A stretch of 64,000 bases of DNA from Mesodorylaimus sp. YZB2_4 (taxonomy: Eukaryota > Nematoda > Enoplea > Dorylaimida > Dorylaimidae), in the NCBI GenBank assembly GCA_030248295.1, contig JASANH010001403.1, forward strand, positions 46,763 to 110,762. Direction: 5' to 3'. The translations under genes were made by a program, and so were the position numbers. The notes beneath the pieces are model-generated. The model saw only the letters and a list, made by a program, of their open reading frames with translations. It searched no databases and had not been told where the DNA came from. Numbering within the stretch: position 1 is the first letter of the stretch; the number at the start of each line of letters is the position of its first letter. This document shows positions 10,697 to 21,859 of the stretch, piece by piece.

Positions 10697-12096
10697 ATGC
10701 CTTTAGAATTCGCAAAAAGTCAGAAAGGGAAAGATCAGCTTTGTTATCGCGGGCACTTATTCGGAAAGGAGCGGGAAAGCGGAAACAAAATCGATTGGAA
10801 GTGCGTGAATTTCAAAAACAACAGGGGAAACTGCCGATCCCGAATGCAAACTGAGAACGGACAGGTGTCGAAGGAGCCAGGCGAGCATAATCATGCCCCC
10901 GATCCAGCTAAGATAGCTGTGAAAACGTCGTGAACAACATCAAAGATCGAGCCTCAGGAGCCCAGGAATCGACCCATCAAATTATTGCTGCAGTGACAGC
11001 TGGGTTGTCAGCTGCTGTACAAGGCCAACTTCCGCCAGTTCAATGTATGAAACGTACAGTGCAGAGAACACGACGGGGAGTACTCGGCGGTGTGCTTCCA
11101 AATCCTCGATCGCTGGAAGATTTGATCATTCCTCCCGAATTTCAACAAACCGAAGGTAGCCAACAGTTTTTATTGCGTGACAGCGGCGAAGGTCCAAATC
11201 GAATTTTGATTTTTTCTACGGAGAGGAATTTGCAATTGCTATCGCACAGCCCTCATTGGTACGCAGATGGTACTTTCAAGACAGCACCACCGCTTTTCGA
11301 ACAGTTGTATGCCATTCATGGCGTTCATTACAACAATGTCATTCCACCAGTCTTCGCTCTCTTGCCAAACAAGACCGAAGTTACGTACACCAAGTTATTG
11401 GCCGAGTTGAAGGAGCTGAATGCAAATCTGAATCCAACTTCCATTATGACTGATTTCGAGCAAGCGGCGATCAATGCATTCGCTTCTGAATTTCCTCAGA
11501 CGGAGAGGCGTGGATGCTTTTTTCATTTTTCGCAAAGCATTTGGCGCAAAATCCAAGCTGCTGGCCTACAACATCGCTATGAGAATGATCCGGACTTTGG
11601 ATTGCAAATGAGAATGCTGCCCGCATTATCTTTCGTACCGATTCCTGCGGTGGTGGATTCGTTTGAGCAATTGGCCGAATTGTTGCCAGCAGAGGCACAA
11701 CCAGTCGTCGATTATTTCGAGGACACTTGGATCGGCAGACCAAACCGCAGAGGTATAAGACGTGGCCCATTGTTTCCAATACCACTTTGGAACTGTCGTG
11801 AATCGGTTATTAATGGAATTGCGAAGACTAATAATTCGGTGGAGGGGTGGCATCGAGGTTTTTCTGAGCTAGTTGGCGCCCATCATCCATCGATTTTCAA
11901 ATTCATCGATTCGTTGAAGAAAGAGCAAAGTCTGAATGAAACCAAGATCGAACAGTATGTCGCTGGCCAGCAACCGCCTCAAGGCCGACGAAAGTATCGG
12001 GATTGCGCGGAAAGAATCGAAAGAATCGTAAATTATTATGATAACAGAGATATCATGGATTATTTGCGCGGTGTCGCTCATAATTACAACTTCTAA
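10697..12096 (+). pseudogene. FLYWCH-MULE transposase, split by one frameshift
   Basis: The first frame, starting at the Met at 10697 (MPLEFAKSQ), is a FLYWCH-type zinc finger: CYRGHLFGKE, IDWKCVNFKNN, CRSRM, GEHNHAPD. It stops at 10933. The second frame (to 12096) runs on directly in the next frame with no ATG at its beginning. It holds an apparently complete MULE catalytic domain: WYADGTFKTAP (Asp), SIMTDFEQAAINAF (Asp), GCFFHFSQ (Cys/His) and NNSVEGWHRGF (Glu). A single one-base shift near 10920-10930 would join the two, so the copy looks recently inactivated, affected by a sequence error, or expressed as two proteins. AATAAA follows at 12208-12213. Catalytic residues are assigned from known MULE alignments, from memory. 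Confidence 0.9.
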
Positions 12097-12254
12097 AATA
12101 TGTTTTTAATGCAACCTACTCGTATTATGTTCCACGTTTCATGACAGTGGGTGTAAAATGTAAAATTATGGTATTTCTGGCCATTTTCGACATGTTATGA
12201 GAGTGAAAATAAATTTTTTTAACGCAGTGCTCTAATTTGCTTAAAAATTTATAT

Positions 12255-12402
12255 ATGCGATCTTTTTAGTTGCGATCTTTTGTCGTGCGACCTTCTTGCC
12301 TTTGCGATCTTTTTGTTGCGATCTTTTGTCGTGCGACCTTCTTGCCTTTGCGATCTTTTTGTTGCGACCTTTTGTCGTGCGACCTTTTTCCCGCGATCTT
12401 TT
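12255..12402 (-). repeat. Right TCGCA motif array of the MULE
   Basis: About ten copies of TGCGAYCTTTT, the reverse complement of the left-array motif, with the same three-step context cycle. It lies between the transposase gene and the right terminal repeat, so the transposon is flanked by mirror-image arrays. Confidence 0.85.
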
Positions 12403-12410
12403 GACGTGTC

Positions 12411-12830
12411 ACGATTGCACGGCAAGGTCACTATTCATGGAACAGGACCCGTTCAAAAATTTTTGGTGTTTAAAAAATGTGGGTTTCGAAGAAACCCTTA
12501 TAGCTCGACTAATATGCAGTTAAAAAGATTCGGGCGCAGCTCATGAAAAAGAGCACCTTTTTCTCTACAAACCCATGATATCTTGCATGAAACAGCCTCT
12601 TTCTATAATTGACAAAATTATCTCAAACACAAAAGTTCATGCAAGAGATTTCACTAAAATTCATCTCATTCATGCATTTGAGCGAAAAAGCACTTTATTT
12701 TCATACATACATAATCTTTTCAACTGCATATTAGTCGAGCTGTAAGGGTTTTTTCGAAACCCACATTTTTTGGACACCAAAAATTTTTGAACGGGTCCTG
12801 TTCCATGAATAGTGACCTGGCCGTGAAATG
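12411..12830. repeat. Inverted repeat inserted in the MULE's right end
   Basis: Arms of about 125 bp (12411-12534 and 12702-12830) share AGGTCACTATTCATGGAACA, GGACCCGTTCAAAAATTTTT and CTCGACTAATATGCAGTT. The left terminus of the MULE has no counterpart. It is probably a foldback element inserted into the right terminal repeat. Confidence 0.75.
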
Positions 12831-12945
12831 ATTATCGTTTTCGTGGTCCCTATGGCATCTACTTTCGAGATATGTAATTATACATGGGGGTCATTTTTCA
12901 AGGTTGGCCGATTCGGAGTCGATTCTTACAGACAGTGCCTCTTAA

Positions 12946-14082
12946 GTATTCTAAGGCTCCCTGAACCGCTATAAAACCGGTTCAGCATGCTCCAACGGGT
13001 CGACCATCAAGCTGAAATTCAAAAAAATGGGCTTCCAAGGCCTCTTCTTGAAATGATATCGCAAAACTAGTGGGTGCTAAAGGTTTTTAAGCACAAATGA
13101 GGAAGTGACGTCGACATGTCGCTTCATTCCCTAAAATGGGCAAATAAGTTTGAATTTGGCGCCTTTGTTGTGATGCTCTGGAACACAGGGTTGTCCGACT
13201 TGCGAAATGGATTTAAAGTTACAACTGGCGGTTATTGTCGCCCACAGCAGGAGCAAAGGTAGACCCACAAACAATTCGGAGAGGAGTCGGTGAGGTAGAG
13301 AGCCGGATTTCAAACTGAGTGACCCAGGTCCGACTCTACGCAGGAGTGAAAGTTTTGGAGCTATCCTGCCTCTGCGAAGTGGCCCTGACATTTTACTTTT
13401 TCTGGCATGGCGCACAATCTGCGAAAACAGCGCTTTCACCCAACCGTGAACTCGCTACTATACATTTTCGTCAGTGTGATGTCGCATCCATAATCACACT
13501 GAGGCACGCTGAGAAAGGCAATGTTCGAAGAAAGCAAAACAGCGGTTGAGGTTGGACCCTTAACTATTCAACATGCAACAAGAAATTTAATAGGTTTTTT
13601 TACAAAAGACACTTTTTGATCGGCACGAAAACATTAGCGCACACAGTACGTTCGTGTTCGTGTTTTGCTCTTACTGCCTGCCTTTGGCATTCACAACTTA
13701 GCTTAAGAAACTTCGTAACCAAGCAGGGCAGCTACTCAACCATTTCCGCTTCCCCCTCCTCAATCTTTCTTGTTCCACGCTTTTTCTGCCCTGCGCCCAT
13801 GGCTATACGCCATGCCCGCGCTAGCGCGCACCTTATTGCAATGCTAGCGGAAGAATACCTGTGAGGCGCTAAATTCAAACTTATTTGCCCATGTTAGGGA
13901 ATGAAGCGAAATGTCGACGTCACTTCCTCATTTGTGCTTAAAAACCTTTAGCACCCACTAGTTTTGCGATATCATTTCAAGAAGAGGCCTTGGAAGCCCA
14001 TTTTTTTGAATTTCAGCTTGATGGTCGGCCCGTCGGAGCATGCTGAACCGGTTTTATAGGCGTTCAGGGAGCCTTAGATTAC
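12946..14082. mobile_element. Foldback element with ~218-bp arms and TTAA flanks
   Basis: The ends read GTATTCTAAGGCTCCCTG and, reversed, GTAATCTAAGGCTCCCTG. Arms (12946-13163 and 13865-14082) share AAAACCGGTTCAGCATGCTC, AAATGGGCTTCCAAGGC and CACAAATGAGGAAGTGACGT. TTAA borders both sides and the left TTAA is shared with the MULE's right end. The 700-bp interior has no recognisable gene. Confidence 0.8.
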
Positions 14083-14584
14083 TTAAGTATATAGCCATGG
14101 CTCGAAGGACAAGAAAGTTGCTCTTATGCGAGGTAAAACTGAGTTTGGGGTTAAAAAAATGGTTGTTCTTAACCGAGTATTGTTCTTATCCGAGTTGCTC
14201 TTAAGCGAGGTTGGATTGCATGTAAAACATAGGCCATGAAAACGGGGCCTGAGAATTTGTTGCTCTTAAAGCGAAGGTTGTTCTTATCCGAGTTCGACTG
14301 TACACAGCTATGCTCGACTATGATTGACACAATACAGCAACACTGCGAAGCTTCGGCTCTTTCAAAAATGCGTATTCAGACTCTTGCAGCTGCGAAAGGG
14401 AACAATTCATGGTAATATTTTGGATTCACACTGCGAGAGTTATGCTGCTTGAGTGCAAGTTATGCACTCGAGAGAGACCTTCTCCTAGACTTTGTGCGGG
14501 TTTAGTTTTGCAACTTTAGACAGATCGAGTTTCATATAAAGTCTCTCCCTTCATTTCTACAAAAGATTCACATAGAAAAGACCT

Positions 14585-15552
14585 GATGTTAGATAGATAG
14601 ATAGTTTATCATGGTCCCGAGCATCACAGGTGAGCACTAGCGCGCATGATCTTATAAAAACATGCGTGATAAAACACAATGAAGTAAATATTAAACAAAT
14701 GTCATCGAGAAAATCTCTCTCTTAAAACACGAAAAACTAGCAGAAACGGCAACGTTAGATAAATTGTTCCGTAACTACCGTGGGGTTAAAAAATACCCCA
14801 AGATAACGATCAGTTTTACAACCAACCAATCCCACACCCACCCCCCCCCCAACCCACCCGGGGGCGCGCGCCCCCCAAAAAAAAAAAACCCAAAAAAAAA
14901 AACCCCCCCCCCCCCCCCCCCGCCGACAAAAAAAAACCTTAACAGTCGATGCCAGAAAAGACTGATCATGCGACTTTTTGGTGACGTTGAGGTAAGCGTA
15001 AGTGGCGGGCTTTTACTTTTCGGCTTTTAACGCGAAGATCTGTTTTGTGAGTGAAGTCTGAAATTGACGTTCCCAAAGTCGTGAATCCCATGATAAAACT
15101 TGTAGAACTGAGCCAACTTGAGCTGTTTCCGATAGTCAAAAAGCGAAGCCCAATTACAACGTTGTAAAATATCCGACGATTTGATCGACCAATCATTAAG
15201 GTAGAGACAAGCAGCGTATAATTGCGAGCGTTCCAAATGTTCAATATCTTTCTTTAGTAATGGATCATAGGCACAAGATCCATAATTGATAACGGACTTT
15301 ATACGCCTTTTATAAAAAAGTGCCCATAACCTCACGGTCGATGTTTCGGCCTAATTTTCGATGCAACGCCCCAAGCATCATACGGGCTTTTCTTGAAATA
15401 TCAGTAACATGACCAGTAAACTGCATATTCGGTGTTCCACTGTGGATCTGTATCAGGTCAGACAGTGAAAAACCCAGGTCATAATATAGTCTATGCAGCT
15501 GGGCTGGTAGGTTACTGTGCGAGTAAGATGACTGCAATAGCACAAAACTCAC
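14585..15552 (-). pseudogene. 5'-truncated CR1/Jockey-type LINE
   Basis: Minus-strand remains of the C-terminal part of a non-LTR retrotransposon polyprotein. One frame (15552-15310) contains FTGHVTDISRKARMMLGAL, the usual stretch after the reverse transcriptase core. The next (15335-15027) contains RIKSVINYGSCAYDPLL, DIEHLERSQLYAACLYL and DYRKQLKLAQFYKFYHG. The frames overlap with a shift. The catalytic YADD part is absent, as expected for 5' truncation. The 3' side runs into a short TATC/GATA tract near 14595, a typical kind of LINE tail. Confidence 0.75.
14836..14935. repeat. C/A homopolymer-rich low-complexity block
   Basis: Consecutive runs of C, A, then about 19 C and 9 A within 100 bp. 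It sits inside the LINE relic's 3' region and looks either slippage-expanded or assembly-damaged. Confidence 0.8.
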
Positions 15553-15559
15553 AATCAGC

Positions 15560-17295
15560 TAGGGACAGTTTCACAGTGCGATTCTAATTTTAGGTCGGGT
15601 ACGAATTCAGGGCACTGTTTAGGGCAGCAACTTGGGGCAACACAATATCTGTCCTAGAGGTGCCTTATCCATAGATTTCGGCGCGTCGTAAGACATCACA
15701 ATAAAAAGGAGACTTGATACATTTCAGCCGACCACAAAATTTACCGCGGGGAACACATACTGTACGTGTGAGCTGGGCAACCATTACTAGTCGAAGTTTG
15801 CTGTATCTGACTAATATTACTATGTGTGTCACGAGGACGCCTTGGCTGAGGCATGCTGGTTGACATTATATAAGATCTGTACGGGCCAAAGTGGGTTTAT
15901 CTTATAAGCTTTACCATGGGTTTTATTATTTGGGGATCCTAGTTTTATACACAAAAACTAACCGTAATGTTAGTAGGCGAATGTGTCAACTACTGTACAT
16001 CATTTCGTGTTTACAGTCACAGTCAAAATTTTGAATCTACATACAGAGTTTTGTGTTTTTCGCTCTGTTTTACGGGATTCCATACCATGGGATCATGCTT
16101 GAACACTATCAGAAGTTAACCTGGACAATAAAGCGTCAACCTGGACTTTTTTGACGCGCCGCGAAACTGTATTGTAATGCGCAGGTACGAAGGAACTAGC
16201 AGTAAATTCAAAAAAAATATGCTGAAAATCGATTTTTCCACAGAACTACGCTACCTGCGCAGAGGGAGAGAAGCACAACTGATGGGTAATGGGTCTTCGA
16301 TCAAGTTCAGATCTTGTTGATCAGACCCTGGACAGCTGTTTGGTCCTTATTCGTGCGTGTGGCCAGAAACGCGTGTAGTAGTTACTTGATCACGCGTATG
16401 AGGTTTGATTTTATGTGTGTGTCTCCCTCCCCTGTCAAGTGCATGTATTTGCTTGGGTAAGGAGTGCAATGATGATGATGATGGGGTTCTGTTGTCCCTT
16501 TTTGGCCTTAATGGCTAAATATGGACGACAGAATTTTAGTTCAACTGAAAAAGAACCGGTTTAGCGGGTCGAGAGAGCTATGGCAAAGTGCCATAATTTT
16601 AAAAACGCCCAAAATTGCCCTGAAATTGCCATAGAAAGGAGCTCAAAAGTGCCCTAGATGAAGAGCGATTGCGCCTAGCAGGTCTGCTAGGGAATAAAGA
16701 CACCAGAAAGTGTCTAAGGATATTTTCGAAGTCGTCCTAAACATAAAAAAGCGGACGAACCGCGGTGATCTCTGGTCGACCGCAATTCCCCCCCCCCCCC
16801 TATTCCTGTGGTACAACATGGGGGTGATGGGATATTCTTTTGACCCGCCACCCAGCCAGGCGTTTCGCGACGGCTGGCTCACTGGCGGTGTGACAATACC
16901 CCCCCCCCCCCCCCCGCCAAGCTGTACCTACCATAGAAAAAGGGGGAATCGCGAAGGAACTGCAGATCACTGCAGTTCCGCTGGCCTGACTCTGACCTTT
17001 TTTTAATTATGTGATCTTGATAAACCAAACAATATTAGCGAATAGAAATGAATTCGGCACCAATCTAGCAGCTGCTATCTCCTGTTTAATCTCACCCTGC
17101 CACGTTCAGCTTAGCTGCTTTATCTACATGCATCCTCGCTAGTCGAATACCCCTACAACGCGTTATTCTCAAAACAAAAAACATCCGCACACTAGCTCCC
17201 GCAATATAGTGTGGACATAGTTCTCCTCTCACGACTAGTACCTTCTCAACAAACGAAACTTGACCACTTTCACAACAAAGACAATCTAGGCAGAG
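15560..17295. other. No gene recognised; C-tracts
   Basis: No supportable coding region. Two C-tracts (near 16790 and 16900) and a short GATGAT run near 16472 are present. Frames of 79-98 residues here cross the tracts and look spurious. Confidence 0.45.
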
Positions 17296-17297
17296 TC

Positions 17298-17460
17298 CAC
17301 AGCACTTTTATTTTGTTCCATTTTATTTTATTGGATTTATTATAATTTTTTTGTTTTTCAATTTTAATTTTGTCTTTTTTTATTTTACTTTTGTTTTTTC
17401 AATGTTTTATTATTTTTTAGTTTTTTCTATTTTTTTTTTTTAATTTTTCAATTTTTTCTC
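17298..17460. repeat. T-rich low-complexity tract
   Basis: About 160 bp composed almost wholly of T with scattered A, G and C (TTTTATTTTATT-like). It lies just upstream of the Ty3/Gypsy fragment and may mark where that copy is truncated. Confidence 0.8.
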
Positions 17461-17540
17461 CCCCACTACACACCAATATTTTACTCATACAACGATAGAA
17501 CCCTACAGAAAGACGACTTCAAAAAAAGCTGTTATGGCAG

Positions 17541-18698
17541 TTGTGCAGAGCTCGTATCAGACAGGGGAAAAGAATTTTTGTCCAAAATGATGCAAGAAGT
17601 TTGCAAAATGTGCGATATCAAAAAGAAGAATACCACGGCATATCATCCCATGTGCAATGGCTTAACGGAACGATTCAACAAAGTTTTGGGTACCATGCTA
17701 GGTATTCACATCTCGCAATTCGCAAAAGAATGGAACCAGGCACTGCCGTTTTTCCGCATATCGTTCCTCGATCCAGTCCACTCTGAAGTTCTCCCCATAC
17801 AAGATACTGCTTGGGAGAGAACCGCAAATACCGGGAGAACTATCGAAGCAACAAACGGAGAGACGGAAAACCAAAGATTATGCCGACGATGTAGCCGCAG
17901 GCCTCGAAGCCATGAAGTACATACATCATTCGCAGCAATCTGCGGGAGGCCCAGGAAAGGCAAAAGCAGGACTATGATCGGCATAAAGAGAGGTATGACT
18001 TTGCCATCAAAAGCTTAGCATGGCTACAAACTGTCCCAAAGGGACTAGGCGCGAAATTACAGCCGAAGTGGGATGGACCATACATCATCTTGGCTAGGCT
18101 AACCTTGGTGGACAGCGTGATGCGAATGTGGAACCAACCAGGCAAACGCATTATCGTCCACAACAACCGTCTAAAACCTTGCCATGCTCCTTGCCAATTG
18201 CCACCAGAATGTGATGAAGACGAAGAAGACGTTGTTCCACTAATTCAAATTCAATCCAGCAATGGCATATCACCCAAGATATCAGCTGACCGACTACCAG
18301 AAAGTACAGAGCCCCGAGACACGATACAGCAGAAGCAGCCATGGGCACAAGAACAGCCGCAGCCACCGTGCGAGTTGCCATCCTCATCTCGGGAGTCTCT
18401 TGAGGTAGGTTTAGGTCGACAATCTCCGGAATTCCGGACACCGCCGTCGTCACCCAGCAAGCAAGCGGAACCCGTATCACCACCAATCATGGTTGCGTCA
18501 AGCAAGCCACCTCAACAACCTCCCCCGACAATGACCGCGCCAGCCACTCCTATAGCGTCAACATCAGCGATTTCCAGGTCCAGTCGATCAGCAGCGCCAA
18601 CCCAAGCACCAACGCGGAGTCGAGGGAATGGTCTTCGGTCAAACCCAACCAAGACAGAACGATATCAACCGGAACCATGGACTGGGAAGAAGAAATGA
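17541..18698 (+). pseudogene. Ty3/Gypsy-like pol 3' end (integrase), frameshifted
   Basis: Starts within the integrase core: ELVSDRGKEFLSKMM carries the second catalytic aspartate, and TTAYHPMCNGLTERFNKVLG carries the His-Pro turn and the catalytic glutamate. It continues as FAKEWNQALPFFRISF. Several shifts follow (17770-18000), after which QPKWDGPYIILARL and VHNNRLKPCH mark the post-core barrel. A long Pro/Ser/Gln-rich tail then ends at 18698 in a lysine cluster. Reverse transcriptase, RNase H and gag are absent. The element is a 5'-truncated, non-functional copy; family naming is from integrase pattern only. Confidence 0.8.
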
Positions 18699-19265
18699 CG
18701 AGCGAGGACGCTTCAGTCTTCATCCCCGGCGTGTGTGATATGGCTATTTGGATTTGCCGCATAATGAGAGTGAGAATCTCTTCTTATGTCAGAACCAAAG
18801 CAAGCAAGCTCATTAGGAATAGATACGTTTCGTTTTATTGATCCTGCCATCAGGTTCTTCTGCACCTTGACCAAATTTTATTCTGTAGATTTGCATGACG
18901 ACTGATTAGGCACAGGCACGTGCATTGTCCTGTTTTGCATATTGACTTTAGACTGCATTCCAGTTTTCTTATTTTGCACCGATTATTAACTAGTCTTGCT
19001 ATAGGCCTGTGTATTAAGGAAGGTATATAATGACGAGCCCTGAGCATGTCAGTCAATGCGTCTATTTTTCGTGCGACGCTCTCGAATAAAACGTCGCTTG
19101 CTCATTTCGTTTTTATTCAGTGGTTCGGTGGAATCGATGGCTCGGATCGCTGGCGCTCGCCGAACGCAAAGGTTCGCACCCTATCAACGTACCCTCGGTA
19201 AGCATCATTGAGTGTGGTGTGATTAGGACTGAGGGCTAGGAACATCCCAGCCTAACTACATCACA
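18684..19265 (+). mobile_element. Probable polypurine tract and 3' LTR
   Basis: A purine run GGGAAGAAGAAA (18684-18695) is followed at once by TG, the expected start of an LTR. Downstream are a TATA box (TATATAA, 19024-19030) and a polyadenylation signal (AATAAA, 19085-19090), in the right order for U3 and R. A plausible end is ATCACA at 19260-19265. An alternative start with matching ends is TGTGAT at 18734. There is no second LTR in the window to fix the borders. Confidence 0.5.
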
Positions 19266-19269
19266 GTAT

Positions 19270-20160
19270 CAATACAAATGTCGAACTGAAAAATCATATC
19301 CCACCATTTCAAATTACCCCTAGAATAAACAGTTGGGCTTGGAATTAAAAATTGTTAATTTGTGGCATACTTTTTACCAACTTTCGTGCTAATTTTATTC
19401 CGCAAGATCGATTACGCTGTTAAATCTTGAAGAAACTAAGAAAACAATAGCAGGCAAAAGCGCGCGAAGTGCGTGCAATTCAACTTTCTCTGAAAATTCG
19501 ATTTTCGCATTTTTCAAAATAATGATACGGTTATGAGCAAAATGAAGTATGCCAACCTCATTTTACATGGTGACTACATATCACAGCACTCTCACCTTCT
19601 TCAAGGTTACCCCCCCCCCCCCGTGCTAGTATAGGAAAAACACTAAATCCGAGTCTAAAGCTTAAACTCGAAGCCTGAAACTCAAAAATCCAGTTTGGAA
19701 AGAACCCTGTGTGTTTTTCTCTTGAGCTCCGGCGGACTTCAAACGCTGACCACTGCTGACCAAGCGGCCAGACGGCTCTGCATATTTTCCGCAGAGCTTT
19801 ATTTTGTACCTAGGTACAAAGTACAACTTTTGGTTTTGTAAAGTTCGACTTGACGGGCGATGTTCCCTTATAAGTAGCGAGCGTATTTGGAATTCTTACT
19901 TTGATCTCCAATTCAGAAATGGATTTATGAGATCACCTGTATAGAGTTTTCTGACGAGTTAAAAACTTCTGAAGTATATTCGTGGATTCCAGGCAAAGAA
20001 CCTCATACTGTAGAGGGTTAGCGTCCGAGTCTTGCATCGGATCTGAAATTTTACCCTAACCCAACCACACCCGACTGACCCAAGGCTTGACCCTCGAGGG
20101 CCAGGGACATTCACCTCAAACCCAGACCCACGTAAGTTTAATAAATTGAACCCAACCCAA
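19270..20160. other. No gene recognised
   Basis: Contains a 14-nt C-tract near 19609 and a degenerate CCCAACCC/GACCC-type stretch at 20045-20160 that continues into the LINE's 3' side. No coding region seen. Confidence 0.45.
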
Positions 20161-20169
20161 CTTTTAGTT

Positions 20170-21850
20170 TCAATTGTAGTTGCAATTGTATCCGCGGGAG
20201 ACGTGATTTGCCAAGGTTTTTAAAAAAGTTGGGTTAATCTGGGTTTGGCTTTTTGGCCCACCACCCTGGGAATTCACTAGTCCACCCTGCCCAAACTCAT
20301 CCCCATCGATGTAACGCCCAACCCAACCAAAAACCCACTGGGTCTGGGTGGGTTTAGGACAATTGCAAGACCTGCTTACTGTTGCTATCAGCAGCTTGCA
20401 GTCTGTACAGCCGGCAGCATGCCCTTGGAATATCCAGTGCGTAAACGACGTCGTATTCGTACGGCCCCTTGGACATGAGACGAAAACGTGGTGGACATCC
20501 TCAATGTCATTAAATTCATATTGATTCATGCAGTATTTACAATTTGCTTTAACCCCAGCGAATTTAGAAACCCTACTTCTTGTGTATAAAGCCTTATACA
20601 GCAAGCCATAGTGTAAACTACGTGTCAGCCCGTCAACATTCTTAGTCCTGGTTAGTTTTCAGTAAGCCCCAAAATCGATTGAGTCGTTTCCTAACTTTGC
20701 TTTCCAGTATTCCTGCATGGCTAGGGTGGCCTTGCCCACTTTATAACCCATCATGTGCTCATAAAATATCTTGGTTTTGACGTGTTCCAGCGGATATGTT
20801 CTGGTGTCTAATCCCACACTACCCTGGTCTCTTAGACAAAACTTGGCAGTCATAACAGCCCGGCGGATTTCTTTATACAGTCGCGGTACTGCTACCTTAG
20901 TCAGCTGATTGAGTTTTGCGTATTACACTTTCTCAAAAAAATCAAACACCCAGTGCCAAGCTGCTTCCTGACTGGCTACCAGGGTACGCAACAGGCTAAC
21001 ACTTCAATGTCTACATCTGGCCAAGCCACTCCGCCTTGGTCTTTTCTCCTTTTCAAAATGTGCTTGTTTACCATATTTGCTTTGGATGGATACCAGAAAT
21101 ATCCATCGATATTTTTTTCAATATATCGTTGGAGATCAGACTCAGGTGCGGTTATGGACGCTAAATACCATACTTTCGAGAGAAAGTACAACATTTACAA
21201 CACACGTGTTTACAACATGAATTCTACCAAAAAAGAAACACCGCAGCGGTGTTTTGCTGCTTAGTGTCCCGATATGTTCGCGCACTGAAGACCAGTTTGC
21301 TGCTATTTCCATTCCCGCTCTGGAAATCAAGAACACGTAAACCTTAACTTGCTCGACCACATAAGTTTGCAGGTCTTGCTCTAAATCAGCCAGATTCGTC
21401 GAGCCAAGTAACAAAATTTTGGCTTTTTTACGTTTTAGTGTTGCCCCAGACGCTTTCCTAAATTATTCGGTAACTCCAAAAATGCGCTTCATAGAGACAC
21501 AGTCAGTCACCAGAAAATTCGCGTCATCCGCGTAATTGCTAATTTTTAGTTCCTGCCCAAGTAAATATATTCCTTTTATGGTTGTTTTCCTTCTGATGTA
21601 ATTAGTGACAGTCTCTGCTACAAGCACATACAAGAAAGCCGACAATGAAAAGCCCTGCCTTATCCCTCTGCTTGGGTAAAAGGGCAAGGATATAACCCGT
21701 TCACTTGTACCGACGTCGTTACCATCCCTGCTTTAGAGATGACCTTGATCCAATTTCGAAAATCTTTGCCTAACTCAAAATACTGAAGCGGAGAAAAGAT
21801 ACTCCCATTCTACGATGTCAAAGGCGGTCATATGATCAACTGAGCGTTTT
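20170..21850 (-). pseudogene. 5'-truncated L1-like LINE, multiply frameshifted
   Basis: Read on the minus strand, it begins near 21850 with TAFDIVEWEYLFSA and then KVISKAGMV. It enters the reverse transcriptase palm with SRGIRQGFSLSAFLYVLVAE and the catalytic ISNYADDANFLV (21687-21463). After the palm come FLSKVWYLASITAPES, QGGVAWPDVDI, KIFYEHMMGYKVGKATLA and a Cys/His stretch (CKYCMNQYEFND, VHHVFVSCPRGR). This order matches L1-type ORF2 proteins. At least four frame changes break it. The 5' half, with endonuclease, is absent. Confidence 0.8.
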
Positions 21851-21859
21851 TGAATCGAA

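Larger units (their letters stand above)
10286..12941 (+). mobile_element. FLYWCH-MULE DNA transposon (Mutator-like, 2.66 kb)
   Basis: Terminal inverted repeats of about 115-130 bp: 10286-10418 and the reverse complement of 12822-12941, starting GAGGCACTGTCTGTAAGAAT. They share CCAACCTTGAAAAATGACC and a block beginning TCGAAAGTAGATGCCAT. Inside the TIRs lie arrays of a TCGCA-containing motif, then the transposase gene (10697-12096), and on the right an extra inverted repeat (12411-12534 with 12702-12830). The element sits within the 5' leader of the Tigger transposon. Its flanks are TTAA on both sides. MULEs usually make 8-11 bp target duplications, so a four-base one would be odd. Confidence 0.85.
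8634..14300 (-). mobile_element. Tigger/pogo-type DNA transposon, interrupted
   Basis: The left end CAGTCGACCTCGCTTAAG (8634) and the reverse complement of the right end (CAGTCGAACTCGGATAAG, ending at 14300) form terminal inverted repeats. Both are flanked by TA, the target duplication expected of the Tc1/mariner-pogo superfamily. Subterminal regions hold several copies of a motif like TTGTTCTTATCCGAG, at about 8675-8720 on the left and 14120-14295 on the right. The minus-strand transposase remains are at 8860-10172. Between the transposase leader and the right end lie two later insertions (10286-12941 and 12946-14082). Without them the element would be about 1.9 kb. Confidence 0.85.

Noticed and set aside
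14764..15030. 88-residue proline- and lysine-rich frame
   Set aside because: It is a translation of the C/A homopolymer block.
16643..17006. Overlapping glycine- and proline-rich frames on both strands
   Set aside because: Produced by C-tracts; no other coding evidence.
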